Source of the DNA: Candidatus Aminicenantota bacterium
GTDB taxonomy: Bacteria > Acidobacteriota > Aminicenantia > Aminicenantales > Aminicenantaceae
DNA: 5,384 nt
NCBI GenBank assembly: GCA_013139435.1
Contig: WTAW01000196.1
Location: 1 to 5,384, forward strand
Direction: 5' to 3'
In this document: positions 1 to 5,384 of the stretch, in pieces
Position numbering within the stretch: the first letter of the stretch is position 1
Layout: every line of letters starts with the position of its first letter
The notes under the pieces: model-generated
Databases searched by the model: none
Told to the model about the DNA's origin: nothing
Seen by the model: only the letters and a program-made list of their open reading frames with translations
Program-made: the position numbers and the translations under genes

Positions 1-547
1 TAAAATCGACCTTTCTGGGAAACTTCGTGTATTTGAAGTTAGCGTCGTTGGAAAAAGTGGAATCAGCAAAGCTGACCTCAGTAGAAAATTCCGTGTATTT
101 GAAGAGCGCTTCTTTACGATAGGTCGTTTTCGTGAAATCCGCTCCCTCGTGAAATTTGGAATACTTAAATGCGGATTTTCCTTGAAACTTGCATCCCTGG
201 AAGCTGACATCGGCATGAAAAACAGCGTTGTGCGTCTCGTTTTTCTTGTTAACATGAAAATAGGCGATAACATCGTCTTTGAAGGTACAGTCAACAAAGC
301 TCAGGGGACTCCGGACATGGTACCAGAAGACTTTTGTGCTGTTCCGGGAGCGTTTATTGTCTTTGTCCGGCACTCTGTCCTGAATAGACGTCAGATCCAG
401 ATCGCCGATGATTTCCACACCCCTGTAGTTGACGGCCTTCCCTTCATCAATGCTTTTCAGTATGTCTTTGGCGTTGACACGGGATTGTGCGAAGGCTGAA
501 ACGGAAATAAGCATAAAAACAAGGATTATTGCGGAAGACTTTTTCAT
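1..547 (-). CDS. Exported pentapeptide-repeat-like protein, 3' end missing
   Basis: The frame is open from the ATG at 547 to the left edge, giving 182 codons with no stop. The start follows AAAGGAG (554-560) at a good distance. Residues 1-20 form a Sec signal peptide: lysines at 2-3, a hydrophobic core, and an AFA|QS cleavage site, so the protein should be exported. Residues about 22-60 (AKDILKSIDEGKAVNYRGVEIIGDLDL split over two short motifs, ILKSIDEGKAVNY and IIGDLDL) resemble the leader found in exported pentapeptide proteins of Bacteroidetes-like bacteria. From about residue 113 phenylalanines recur with alternating 5- and 6-residue spacing, and the block FKY(S/T)xF returns every 22 residues at 127, 149 and 171. 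This fits a right-handed quadrilateral beta-helix built from a variant of the pentapeptide repeat. Such proteins have no enzymatic signature, and the function is unknown. The gene lies 83 bp downstream of the acetyltransferase on the same strand. I see no convincing promoter of its own, only a weak TATATT element in the gap. Confidence 0.85.
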   Translation of the reverse strand, partial: MKKSSAIILVFMLISVSAFAQSRVNAKDILKSIDEGKAVNYRGVEIIGDLDLTSIQDRVPDKDNKRSRNSTKVFWYHVRSPLSFVDCTFKDDVIAYFHVNKKNETHNAVFHADVSFQGCKFQGKSAFKYSKFHEGADFTKTTYRKEALFKYTEFSTEVSFADSTFSNDANFKYTKFPRKVDF

Positions 548-553
548 AGTGTT

Positions 554-560
554 CTCCTTT
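554..560 (-). promoter_or_regulatory. Ribosome binding site of the pentapeptide-repeat gene
   Basis: On the minus strand this reads AAAGGAG, six bases before the ATG at 547. It fixes the start of a gene whose 3' end lies outside the window. Confidence 0.75.
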
Positions 561-599
561 CTATTGCATCTCTTATCTAATATAGACGTTTTGTTGAGG

Positions 600-652
600 A
601 AAAAAGTTTACAAAGCAACATCCTTATATCCTAAGTGTTGCCCAGTTTTTTT
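600..652. terminator. Hairpin with T-runs on both strands, possible bidirectional terminator
   Basis: The arms GCAACA (615-620) and TGTTGC (636-641) pair perfectly. An inner stem CTTA/TAAG (623-626 with 632-635) continues the helix past a 2-base bulge and closes a 5-base loop. On the plus strand seven T follow four bases after the stem (646-652). On the minus strand six T follow (600-605 read in reverse), nine bases after the stem, or six if G-U pairs extend it. The TAG stop of the acetyltransferase (631-633) lies in the loop and inner stem. The expected role is to end or attenuate acetyltransferase transcription before the pentapeptide gene. The better T-tract, however, faces the plus strand, where no gene ends here. 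Confidence 0.45.
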
Positions 653-1419
653 ACACTTCTAGCTATTTTTTTTCTAATTTTTTCGTAGGAAGGAGGTGGT
701 CCAGTTCTGATCTGTTTATCATCGATGAACAAAGCATCAGTAATACCCCATTCCAGGAACACATCTCTGTCAAATGTGTGTATCTCTTGAAATTCGACTT
801 TATCACCAAACTCAGATGCGGCTCGCATCGCTCTTTCAAATACCATGTTCTGTCCAGGGCACCATCCGTTTATAAAAGAAGTGACCGCAACTTTGCCTGC
901 TATTTTTTCTGGTTTCTTTTTTTCTTTTATCCATTTTGGTGGAATGGCATCGTCAGTGAAGGATTTCCATAAAAGAATCGACATTCCATCCTTATCAACT
1001 TTGGTGTAGCCTTGCTTTCTAAACCAGGAGGCTTTCATCCAGAATGGCCATGATACACCCCATGCGGCTATACCTTTTGAACCCAGTGATTTTGCATCAT
1101 TTTCGGCCGCTTGAAGCAAAGCTTTGCCAAATCCTTTTTTCTGGAAATTCCCGATTCCTTTTTTATAACCGTGAACCCAAATGCAGAGAATAAAATAGAG
1201 ATCTTGTCCATCGATAAACGAATGTTCAACAGGAATATATTGAACCATACCACAGATCTTGTTATCTTCTAACGCCAATTTCACTCGGAGTCCTTTATCT
1301 TTCATCTTGTCACACCACAGTTCTTTGTGGTTCCCTGCATCCTTCATTTCTTCTGACCAATCTTCAAGGCAAACAAAATATTTATCTTGGTATTCTTCTG
1401 TGATGTCAATGATTTCCAT
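631..1419 (-). CDS. GNAT acetyltransferase with C-terminal YoaP-like thioredoxin-fold domain
   Basis: A 262-residue protein with two parts. Residues about 1-155 are a GNAT N-acetyltransferase domain, with the acetyl-CoA pyrophosphate-binding motif QKKGFG at 93-98 followed by the helix ALLQAAENDAK. The later segment ASWFRKQGYTK (130-140) is the usual GNAT 'F-x-x-x-G-F/Y' region. Residues about 175-255 look like the YoaP-type domain found after GNAT domains, named from Bacillus subtilis YoaP. It has a thioredoxin-like layout: a strand leading to GWCPGQ (C187), a helix, a second strand (VEFQEIH), then TDALFIDDKQIRTGPPP with a proline-rich turn. Only one cysteine sits at the thioredoxin-like active position, so disulfide chemistry is doubtful. 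The acceptor substrate is unknown. The start at 1419 follows a strong AAAGGAGGT. A possible promoter lies upstream (TTGAAA at 1466-1471, 16-bp spacer, TAATCC at 1444-1449, read on the minus strand), but it is weak. The gene is divergent from the M3 peptidase. Confidence 0.88.
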   Translation of the reverse strand: MEIIDITEEYQDKYFVCLEDWSEEMKDAGNHKELWCDKMKDKGLRVKLALEDNKICGMVQYIPVEHSFIDGQDLYFILCIWVHGYKKGIGNFQKKGFGKALLQAAENDAKSLGSKGIAAWGVSWPFWMKASWFRKQGYTKVDKDGMSILLWKSFTDDAIPPKWIKEKKKPEKIAGKVAVTSFINGWCPGQNMVFERAMRAASEFGDKVEFQEIHTFDRDVFLEWGITDALFIDDKQIRTGPPPSYEKIRKKIARSVKKLGNT

Positions 1420-1426
1420 GGATGAG

Positions 1427-1435
1427 ACCTCCTTT
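1427..1435 (-). promoter_or_regulatory. Ribosome binding site of the GNAT gene
   Basis: The minus strand reads AAAGGAGGT, seven bases before the ATG at 1419. It is a near-perfect complement to the 16S rRNA 3' end and settles this start. Confidence 0.8.
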
Positions 1436-1559
1436 GTCGTAATGGATTACTTCATCGGTGTGTATTTTCAAAGTCACACTTACCCTCTATGACAACTGAT
1501 GTGTCTTTAAAATGAAGGATTGGAAAGTTTATTTTGCCTGCAGATCTTAAATCTCCTAG

Positions 1560-1650
1560 AGATAACTGACGAAAACATTATGTCCTTACCAGAACATACT
1601 GTCAACGCAAACTCAATAAATCTGAAAGAAAGAACCTGTTGAATATGAGG
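1560..1650 (+). repeat. Diverged intergenic repeat, copy 1 (upstream of the M3 gene)
   Basis: This stretch aligns in the same orientation with 3816-3909. Over the first 68 bases there are no gaps and I count 47 identities by eye, including ACTGAC, AAAACAT and the 9-base run ACCAGAACA. After a 3-base length difference the match resumes (CCTGTTGAA against CCTTTTGAA) and fades near 1650. It holds no reading frame of note and ends around the putative -35 of the M3 gene. The nature of the element is unknown. Confidence 0.6.
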
Positions 1651-1667
1651 CTGAGTTTTGATATTGT
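1639..1667 (+). promoter_or_regulatory. Possible promoter of the M3 peptidase gene
   Basis: TTGAAT (1639-1644) and TATTGT (1662-1667) are separated by 17 bases. Each hexamer matches the sigma-70 consensus at four of six positions. The -10 lies 27 bases before the start codon, leaving a short leader. The match is modest and the -35 overlaps the end of the intergenic repeat. Confidence 0.3.
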
Positions 1668-1680
1668 TTTTGCACTGATA

Positions 1681-1688
1681 AAGGAGGT
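1681..1688 (+). promoter_or_regulatory. Ribosome binding site of the M3 peptidase gene
   Basis: AAGGAGGT lies six bases before the ATG at 1695. This supports that start, which also begins a complete lipoprotein signal. Confidence 0.8.
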
Positions 1689-1694
1689 ATCACA

Positions 1695-3809
1695 ATGAAA
1701 AAAAATCTAATCTTAATGCTGGTGGCGGTTGGATTACTATTTGCTGCATGTTCTAAAACATCGGAAACTCCTGAAGAAGCGCCTGCCGTAGATAATCCAT
1801 TCTTTGCTGAATATGACACTCCATTCAAAGTCCCCCCATTTGACATCATCACACCTGAACATTTTATCCCGGCCTATGAAAAAGGGATGGAGGAACACAA
1901 AGCGGATATTGAAACACTTGTCAATAACCCGGAAGCCCCGACTTATGACAACACGATCGTTGTTCTAGACCGGTCGGGCAAGCTCCTTTCCAATGTGTCC
2001 AGGGTATTTGGCGGATTAAGTGGAGCCAATACCAATGATGAGCTCAAAGCGATCCAGAAAGAGATGGCGCCTCGATTAGCGGCCCATCGTGATGAGATCA
2101 ACCTGAACAAAAAGTTATTTGAGCGTATAAAAGCCGTATACGAGCAGCGGGAGGGACAGAATTACACCGATGAGCAGATGTATTTGCTCGAAAATCTTTA
2201 CAAAAGGTATGTCCGCAGCGGAGCCAACCTGAATGATGAAGACCAGGCCAAACTTAAAGAGATCAATCAAAGGATGTCAAAGCTGGGTGTCCAGTTTGGT
2301 CAAAATGTCTTGGCCGAAACCAATGAATTTAAACTGGTGATCGAAAACGAGGAAGACCTGGCTGGTTTACCGGAATCTTCTATCACAGGAGCTTCTGAGG
2401 CGGCCAAGGACGCAGAATTAGAGGGAAAATGGGTCTTCACCACGCATAAACCCAGTATGATCCCGTTTCTGCAGTATTCTGAAAAGCGGGACCTGAGAGA
2501 AAAGCTGTACAGGGCCTACACAAAAAGAGGGGATAACGACAACGAATACGACAACAAAAAAATCATTTCCGATCTCATCAAGCTTCGTGTCGAACGCGCA
2601 AATCTTCTCGGTTATAAGACATATGCCGATTATAGACTGGAAACACGGATGTCAGGGAATCCAGAAAATGTCTATACACTGCTTGATCGGCTATGGGATG
2701 CCTCCCTCCCCGTTGCAAAAAGAGAAAGGCAAGAAATGCAGGCCATAATCGACAGGGAAGACGGCGGCTTCAAACTGGCCTCCTGGGATTGGTGGTATTA
2801 CGCTGAAAAGCTGAGAAAGGAAAAATACCAGCTCGACGACAATGAATTGCGGCCTTATTTTGTGTTGAACAATGTACGGGATGGGGCATTCTGGGTGGCC
2901 AATCAACTCTACGGGCTGACCTTTAAGGAACTTGATGGAATGCCTCTGCCGCATCCGGATGCCCAAGTCTTCGAGGTCAAGGAAGCGGATGGATCCCATT
3001 GTGGAGTCCTTTACATGGATTTCCATCCCAGAACAAGCAAACGTGGTGGAGCCTGGTGTGGCACTTATCGAGGCCAGAGCAGAAAATATGGCAAAGAGAT
3101 CGATCCTGTAGTCAATCTTGTCTGTAATTTCTCCAAACCTATCGGAGACAATCCGGCTATGATCACTCTTGAAGAGGTGGAAACGCTCTTTCATGAATTC
3201 GGTCATGGATTGGATAACCTTCTGTCTAATAAAACTTATGGAACGACTTTCCGTTCTTCAGATTTTTCCGAACTCCCAGCACAGATCATGGAACACTGGG
3301 CTATGGAACCGACGGTCCTTAAACACTATGCCAAGCATTACCAGACAGGCGAAGTCATTCCCGACAATTTAATCGATAAGATCGTAAAGAGTGGGTTGTT
3401 CAACCAAGGATTCATCACGGTTGAATACTTGGCTGCATGTCTATTGGATATGAAATACCACACACTCACAAAACCACAGGACCTGGATATCAATCAATTT
3501 GAAAAAGATTATTTCGAAAAGATCGGCTTGATCCCTGAGATCCTCTCCAGGTATCGGAGTACCTATTTCAATCACATCATCGGTGGATATGCCGCCGGTT
3601 ACTACGGCTACATCTGGTCAGCAGTTCTGGATTGTGATGCTTTCGAGGCGTTTAAAGAGACCAGCCTGTTTGACCAAAAAACTGCGAATGCTTTTAAAAC
3701 AAGCATTCTTGAAAAAAATGGGACGGCTGACTACATGTCCATGTACATAAACTTCCGTGGACGAGAACCCAGGATCGAGCCTTTATTGAAGAAACGGGGA
3801 TTGCAATAA
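1695..3809 (+). CDS. dcp: M3-family zinc metallopeptidase, peptidyl-dipeptidase Dcp type, lipoprotein
   Basis: A 704-residue protein, close to the roughly 680 residues of cytoplasmic E. coli Dcp plus a signal sequence. Dcp removes C-terminal dipeptides from peptides. Residues 1-19 are a lipoprotein signal ending LFAAC (C19), so the enzyme should be membrane-anchored on the periplasmic or outer side. Residues about 30-240 form the helical N-terminal part, with the family start PPFDIITPEHFIPAYEKGM. The catalytic part holds HEFGH (500-504), where H500 and H504 bind zinc and E501 is the general base. The third ligand is E526 in DFSELPAQI, followed by MEHW. H627, Y632 and Y639 in the block HIIGGYAAGYYGY match the spacing of the substrate-binding His/Tyr/Tyr triad of M3 enzymes (thimet oligopeptidase H600, Y605, Y612). 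All catalytic residues are intact. The loop between H504 and E526 is about three residues shorter than I recall for E. coli Dcp. The likely role is peptide scavenging or turnover in the envelope. It stands alone, with diverged repeats on both sides. Confidence 0.95.
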   Translation: MKKNLILMLVAVGLLFAACSKTSETPEEAPAVDNPFFAEYDTPFKVPPFDIITPEHFIPAYEKGMEEHKADIETLVNNPEAPTYDNTIVVLDRSGKLLSNVSRVFGGLSGANTNDELKAIQKEMAPRLAAHRDEINLNKKLFERIKAVYEQREGQNYTDEQMYLLENLYKRYVRSGANLNDEDQAKLKEINQRMSKLGVQFGQNVLAETNEFKLVIENEEDLAGLPESSITGASEAAKDAELEGKWVFTTHKPSMIPFLQYSEKRDLREKLYRAYTKRGDNDNEYDNKKIISDLIKLRVERANLLGYKTYADYRLETRMSGNPENVYTLLDRLWDASLPVAKRERQEMQAIIDREDGGFKLASWDWWYYAEKLRKEKYQLDDNELRPYFVLNNVRDGAFWVANQLYGLTFKELDGMPLPHPDAQVFEVKEADGSHCGVLYMDFHPRTSKRGGAWCGTYRGQSRKYGKEIDPVVNLVCNFSKPIGDNPAMITLEEVETLFHEFGHGLDNLLSNKTYGTTFRSSDFSELPAQIMEHWAMEPTVLKHYAKHYQTGEVIPDNLIDKIVKSGLFNQGFITVEYLAACLLDMKYHTLTKPQDLDINQFEKDYFEKIGLIPEILSRYRSTYFNHIIGGYAAGYYGYIWSAVLDCDAFEAFKETSLFDQKTANAFKTSILEKNGTADYMSMYINFRGREPRIEPLLKKRGLQ

Positions 3810-3815
3810 ATAGGT

Positions 3816-3909
3816 AGATTACTGACAAAAACATCAAGCTGCAACCAGAACACAGTGTAAGCTCTGCCTCAAAAGATCCGGAAGAAAATAAATCCTTTTG
3901 AACAAAAGG
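3816..3909 (+). repeat. Diverged intergenic repeat, copy 2 (downstream of the M3 gene)
   Basis: The second copy of the element at 1560-1650, in the same orientation and offset by 2256 bases (2259 after a 3-base insertion). It begins seven bases after the peptidase stop codon. Its 3' end forms a small perfect hairpin, CCTTTT/AAAAGG with a GAAC loop (3894-3909). Copy 1 does not preserve this pairing, and no T-run follows, so the hairpin is not an obvious terminator. Confidence 0.6.
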
Positions 3910-3937
3910 GCAGGGGAGAGGTCTTACTTTTCATTGA

Positions 3938-3966
3938 TTGACGCTATAGCATTTTAACGCTATAAT
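3938..3966 (+). promoter_or_regulatory. Sigma-70 promoter of the toxin-antitoxin operon
   Basis: TTGACG (3938-3943) and a perfect TATAAT (3961-3966) are separated by 17 bases, 27 bases ahead of the antitoxin start. This is the best promoter in the window. It is overlapped by repeats that look like an operator, as expected for an autoregulated toxin-antitoxin operon. Confidence 0.8.
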
Positions 3967-3978
3967 GTTAAAGCGTTA
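3941..3978 (+). promoter_or_regulatory. Probable antitoxin operator: nested direct and inverted repeats
   Basis: TAACGCT (3955-3961) and AGCGTTA (3972-3978) are perfect inverted arms with a 10-base spacer, covering the -10 box. ACGCTATA occurs twice in direct orientation (3941-3948 and 3957-3964), 16 bases apart. TATAGC (3945-3950) and GCTATA (3959-3964) form another inverted pair. There are thus three copies of the core ACGCT, two direct and one inverted, spanning the promoter. Ribbon-helix-helix antitoxins bind short repeats in this way. Binding here would block the polymerase. Confidence 0.65.
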
Positions 3979-3981
3979 GAA

Positions 3982-3987
3982 AGGAGG
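3982..3987 (+). promoter_or_regulatory. Ribosome binding site of the antitoxin gene
   Basis: AGGAGG lies six bases before the ATG at 3994. This strong site favours high antitoxin output relative to the toxin, which has no comparable site of its own. Confidence 0.75.
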
Positions 3988-3993
3988 GAAAAC

Positions 3994-4227
3994 ATGTCTG
4001 AATTTTCCAAAAGGGCAACCGTTTACCTGGATCCCATGCTGCATAAGGCCTTGCGCATCAAAGCGGCTGAAACGTCTCGCTCCATCTCCGAGCTAATCAA
4101 TGAAGCAGTCAGGTGTTCTCTAGCAGAAGATGCAGAGGATCTGGCGGTCTTTAAAGAGAGAAATAGTGAACCTCTTCTGGCTTTTGAAGATGTTCTGGAA
4201 GAGTTGAAAAAGAATGGTAGGATATAA
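3994..4227 (+). CDS. Ribbon-helix-helix antitoxin (RelB/CopG-like)
   Basis: A 77-residue protein, typical in size for a type II antitoxin. Residues 7-12 (RATVYL) form the DNA-contacting beta-strand of a ribbon-helix-helix fold. Helices follow at about 14-26 (PMLHKALRIKAAE) and 30-44 (SISELINEAVRCSLA). The acidic tail, about 45-77 (EDAEDLAVFKERNSEP and onward), is the expected toxin-binding part. The protein should dimerise, bind the repeats at 3941-3978, repress its own operon and neutralise the downstream toxin. Its last 14 bases overlap the toxin start in another frame, which favours coupled translation. Confidence 0.9.
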   Translation: MSEFSKRATVYLDPMLHKALRIKAAETSRSISELINEAVRCSLAEDAEDLAVFKERNSEPLLAFEDVLEELKKNGRI

Positions 4228-4510
4228 AATCTATTTCCGCCAGTCTGTTTTGAAAGATCTGGCGAAAATTCCGAAACAGGAACTTCAACGCATTGTAAAA
4301 CGCATTGAAACACTAGCTGCTGATCCCAGACCCCGGGGATGTGAAAAAATTTCGGGGAAGGATCGATTTAGGATTCGCCAGGGTAGCTACCGCATCATCT
4401 ATTCCATCCAGGATGATGAGCTGACCATTTGGGTTGTCAAAATAGGCCACAGACGAGATATTTATCGCAAACTTGAAAAAGATAAGTCTTATGGAAACGT
4501 CCATGAATAA
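4214..4510 (+). CDS. RelE/ParE-superfamily toxin
   Basis: A 98-residue protein with the full RelE-type fold: a first strand YKIYFRQSVLKDLAKIP, two helices to about residue 36, then KISGKDRFRIRQGSYRIIYSI (in pieces: KISGKD 45-50, RFRIRQGSYR 51-60) and the closing strand WVVKIGHRRDIYRKL (73-87). The pattern R-x-R-x-G-x-Y-R-x-x-Y, plus H79, R80, R81 and Y84, matches residues that carry mRNA-cleaving activity in E. coli RelE. An intact RelE-like mRNA interferase is therefore more likely than a ParE gyrase poison, but the two are hard to separate by eye. There is no strong ribosome site of its own, so translation probably depends on the antitoxin frame. The C-terminus overlaps the start of the SEC-C gene. 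Confidence 0.9.
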   Translation: MVGYKIYFRQSVLKDLAKIPKQELQRIVKRIETLAADPRPRGCEKISGKDRFRIRQGSYRIIYSIQDDELTIWVVKIGHRRDIYRKLEKDKSYGNVHE

Positions 4511-5384
4511 AAAACCAGGTAGAAACGATCCTTGTCCCTGCGGAAGCGGAAAAAAGTATAAAAAGTGCTGTGGGCTCAACCAGTCGCAAGGCGGTTACAT
4601 CCAAACACCAGAATCCTGGATCCCTCCATCTGAACGAACGGGCACGGTCTGGGACGATTACATGGATGTCATCCCGATCATCGCGGTATATGGGAACAAC
4701 ATCATGGATTTTGACAAAGACGGCCGGGAGTTAAAAAGAGATGTCTCGGATTTCGAGAAAAGATTCCGTCCCGGTGAGGATGACGGGATAATGGATAGTG
4801 TTTTTGTGAGCTGGATGTACTTTGACCTCCGCTTCGGAAAAAGCCTCGAAACGGTGGCTGAAAGATTTCTTTCAGATTCCATGTCCTCCAACCTCGTGGA
4901 ACCGGGACCTACTATAATCCAGCATCTCAGCGAGAGCTATCTCACATTTTTCGAGATTATCTCATATTCATCCAAAGCAGATACCGTCACTGTCGAGGAG
5001 TTAGGGACTGGTCATCGATTCACAGTCTTGCATGTACTGCAAATCTTGGAGATCGAACCGTGGCCTGGTGAGATTTGGTTCGCACGCAGGGTAGGTCCAC
5101 CGGACCGGTCTATTTTTTATACGACTCCCTATATCTTTGAGCCGGAATCAAACGCACAATTCAAGCATGCCGTTAAAGTTCAAGAAGGAGACTTCAGCCG
5201 AGGATCCAGAGCACCGCTTTTCTCTCCCGGCCACTTTTTCGCTGAGTCTCAGAAAGAAACAGCACCTTTCTGGGTAGAGTATATCCTTCGCGGAAGCACG
5301 CCCGGAATTTCCGAAGCTCCGGATGAGGACATGGATTTCGATCTAGAAGATGAGCAATATCCTTTTCTTGCCAACACAGACAGC
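4503..5384 (+). CDS. SEC-C motif protein, 3' end missing
   Basis: The frame is open from the ATG at 4503 to the right edge, 294 codons with no stop. Residues 6-24 are a complete SEC-C zinc motif, GRNDPCPCGSGKKYKKCCG, with ligands C11, C13, C22 and C23. In SecA this motif binds zinc and contacts SecB and the ribosome, and it also occurs in many uncharacterised proteins. The rest (about 40-270) has no domain I can name. It includes FVSWMYFDLRFG, an ELGTGHRFTVLHVLQ segment and GEIWFARRVGPP, reminiscent of long uncharacterised SEC-C proteins. An acidic stretch (EAPDEDMDFDLEDE) follows near the edge. An in-frame ATG at 4491 would add four residues (METS). I prefer 4503 because GGA sits seven bases before it and because SEC-C proteins often start just before GRNDPCPCGSG. 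The start overlaps the toxin by 8 bp (20 bp for the earlier ATG), implying the same transcript as the toxin-antitoxin pair. Confidence 0.85.
   Translation, partial: MNKKPGRNDPCPCGSGKKYKKCCGLNQSQGGYIQTPESWIPPSERTGTVWDDYMDVIPIIAVYGNNIMDFDKDGRELKRDVSDFEKRFRPGEDDGIMDSVFVSWMYFDLRFGKSLETVAERFLSDSMSSNLVEPGPTIIQHLSESYLTFFEIISYSSKADTVTVEELGTGHRFTVLHVLQILEIEPWPGEIWFARRVGPPDRSIFYTTPYIFEPESNAQFKHAVKVQEGDFSRGSRAPLFSPGHFFAESQKETAPFWVEYILRGSTPGISEAPDEDMDFDLEDEQYPFLANTDS

Noticed and set aside
1..210. CRISPR-like or tandem DNA repeat suggested by the repeated CGTGTATTTGAAG
   Set aside because: The period is a whole number of codons and follows the protein repeat, so it is coding repetition and not an array.
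149..662. Plus-strand open frames over the pentapeptide gene
   Set aside because: The minus strand here has a signal peptide, a Shine-Dalgarno site and periodic repeats. The plus-strand frames show none of these.
2691..3206. 171-codon open frame on the minus strand
   Set aside because: It lies wholly inside the intact M3 peptidase catalytic region, has no ribosome site that I can see and resembles no protein I know. It is a shadow frame.
3894..3909. CCTTTT/AAAAGG hairpin as a terminator of the M3 gene
   Set aside because: The stem is AT-rich and short, and the bases that follow are GCAGGGGAG with no T-run, so it lacks the hallmark of an intrinsic terminator.
3951..3983. Integron attC-like site (TTTTAAC ... 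GTTAGAA arms) with a toxin-antitoxin cassette behind it
   Set aside because: The arms are too close together for an attC, the GTTRRRY core is not matched at its last base, the neighbouring genes point both ways, and the element sits exactly on a promoter, so an operator explains it better.
4491..4502. Earlier ATG as start of the SEC-C gene
   Set aside because: It is possible but not preferred: there is no recognisable ribosome site before it, and SEC-C proteins usually start right before the GRNDPCPCGSG motif, as the ATG at 4503 would give.

Overview
The window is bacterial accessory DNA with moderate GC. It carries six protein genes and no RNA genes, insertion sequences or CRISPR arrays that I can see. 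Strong Shine-Dalgarno sequences (AAGGAG to AAAGGAGG) precede five of the six genes. A lipoprotein signal and a Sec signal peptide suggest a cell envelope with a periplasm or outer membrane. The Dcp-type peptidase and the phenylalanine-rich pentapeptide protein resemble proteins of the Bacteroidetes and related Gram-negative lineages. The strong Shine-Dalgarno sites are unlike typical Bacteroidetes, so I do not assign a phylum.

Left part, minus strand (1-1435): an exported protein of phenylalanine-rich pentapeptide-like repeats runs off the left edge. Upstream of it in the same direction lies a GNAT acetyltransferase fused to a YoaP-like, thioredoxin-fold C-terminal domain. A hairpin covering the acetyltransferase stop codon, with a T-run on either strand, may separate their transcripts.

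Middle, plus strand (1695-3809): a large M3-family zinc metallopeptidase of the peptidyl-dipeptidase Dcp type, made as a lipoprotein. It is transcribed divergently from the acetyltransferase. The non-coding stretches before and after it carry two diverged copies, in the same orientation, of a roughly 90-bp sequence. No protein gene explains them.

Right part, plus strand (3938-5384): a tight three-gene cluster behind a near-consensus sigma-70 promoter that overlaps inverted and direct repeats, a likely antitoxin operator. The genes are a ribbon-helix-helix antitoxin, a RelE/ParE-type toxin overlapping it by 14 bp, and a protein with an N-terminal SEC-C zinc motif whose start overlaps the toxin end. 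The third gene runs off the right edge. The overlap suggests translational coupling and raises the possibility of a three-part toxin-antitoxin unit. SEC-C motifs are known in SecA, where they bind SecB and the ribosome, and RelE toxins act on ribosome-bound mRNA. A functional link is inference only.
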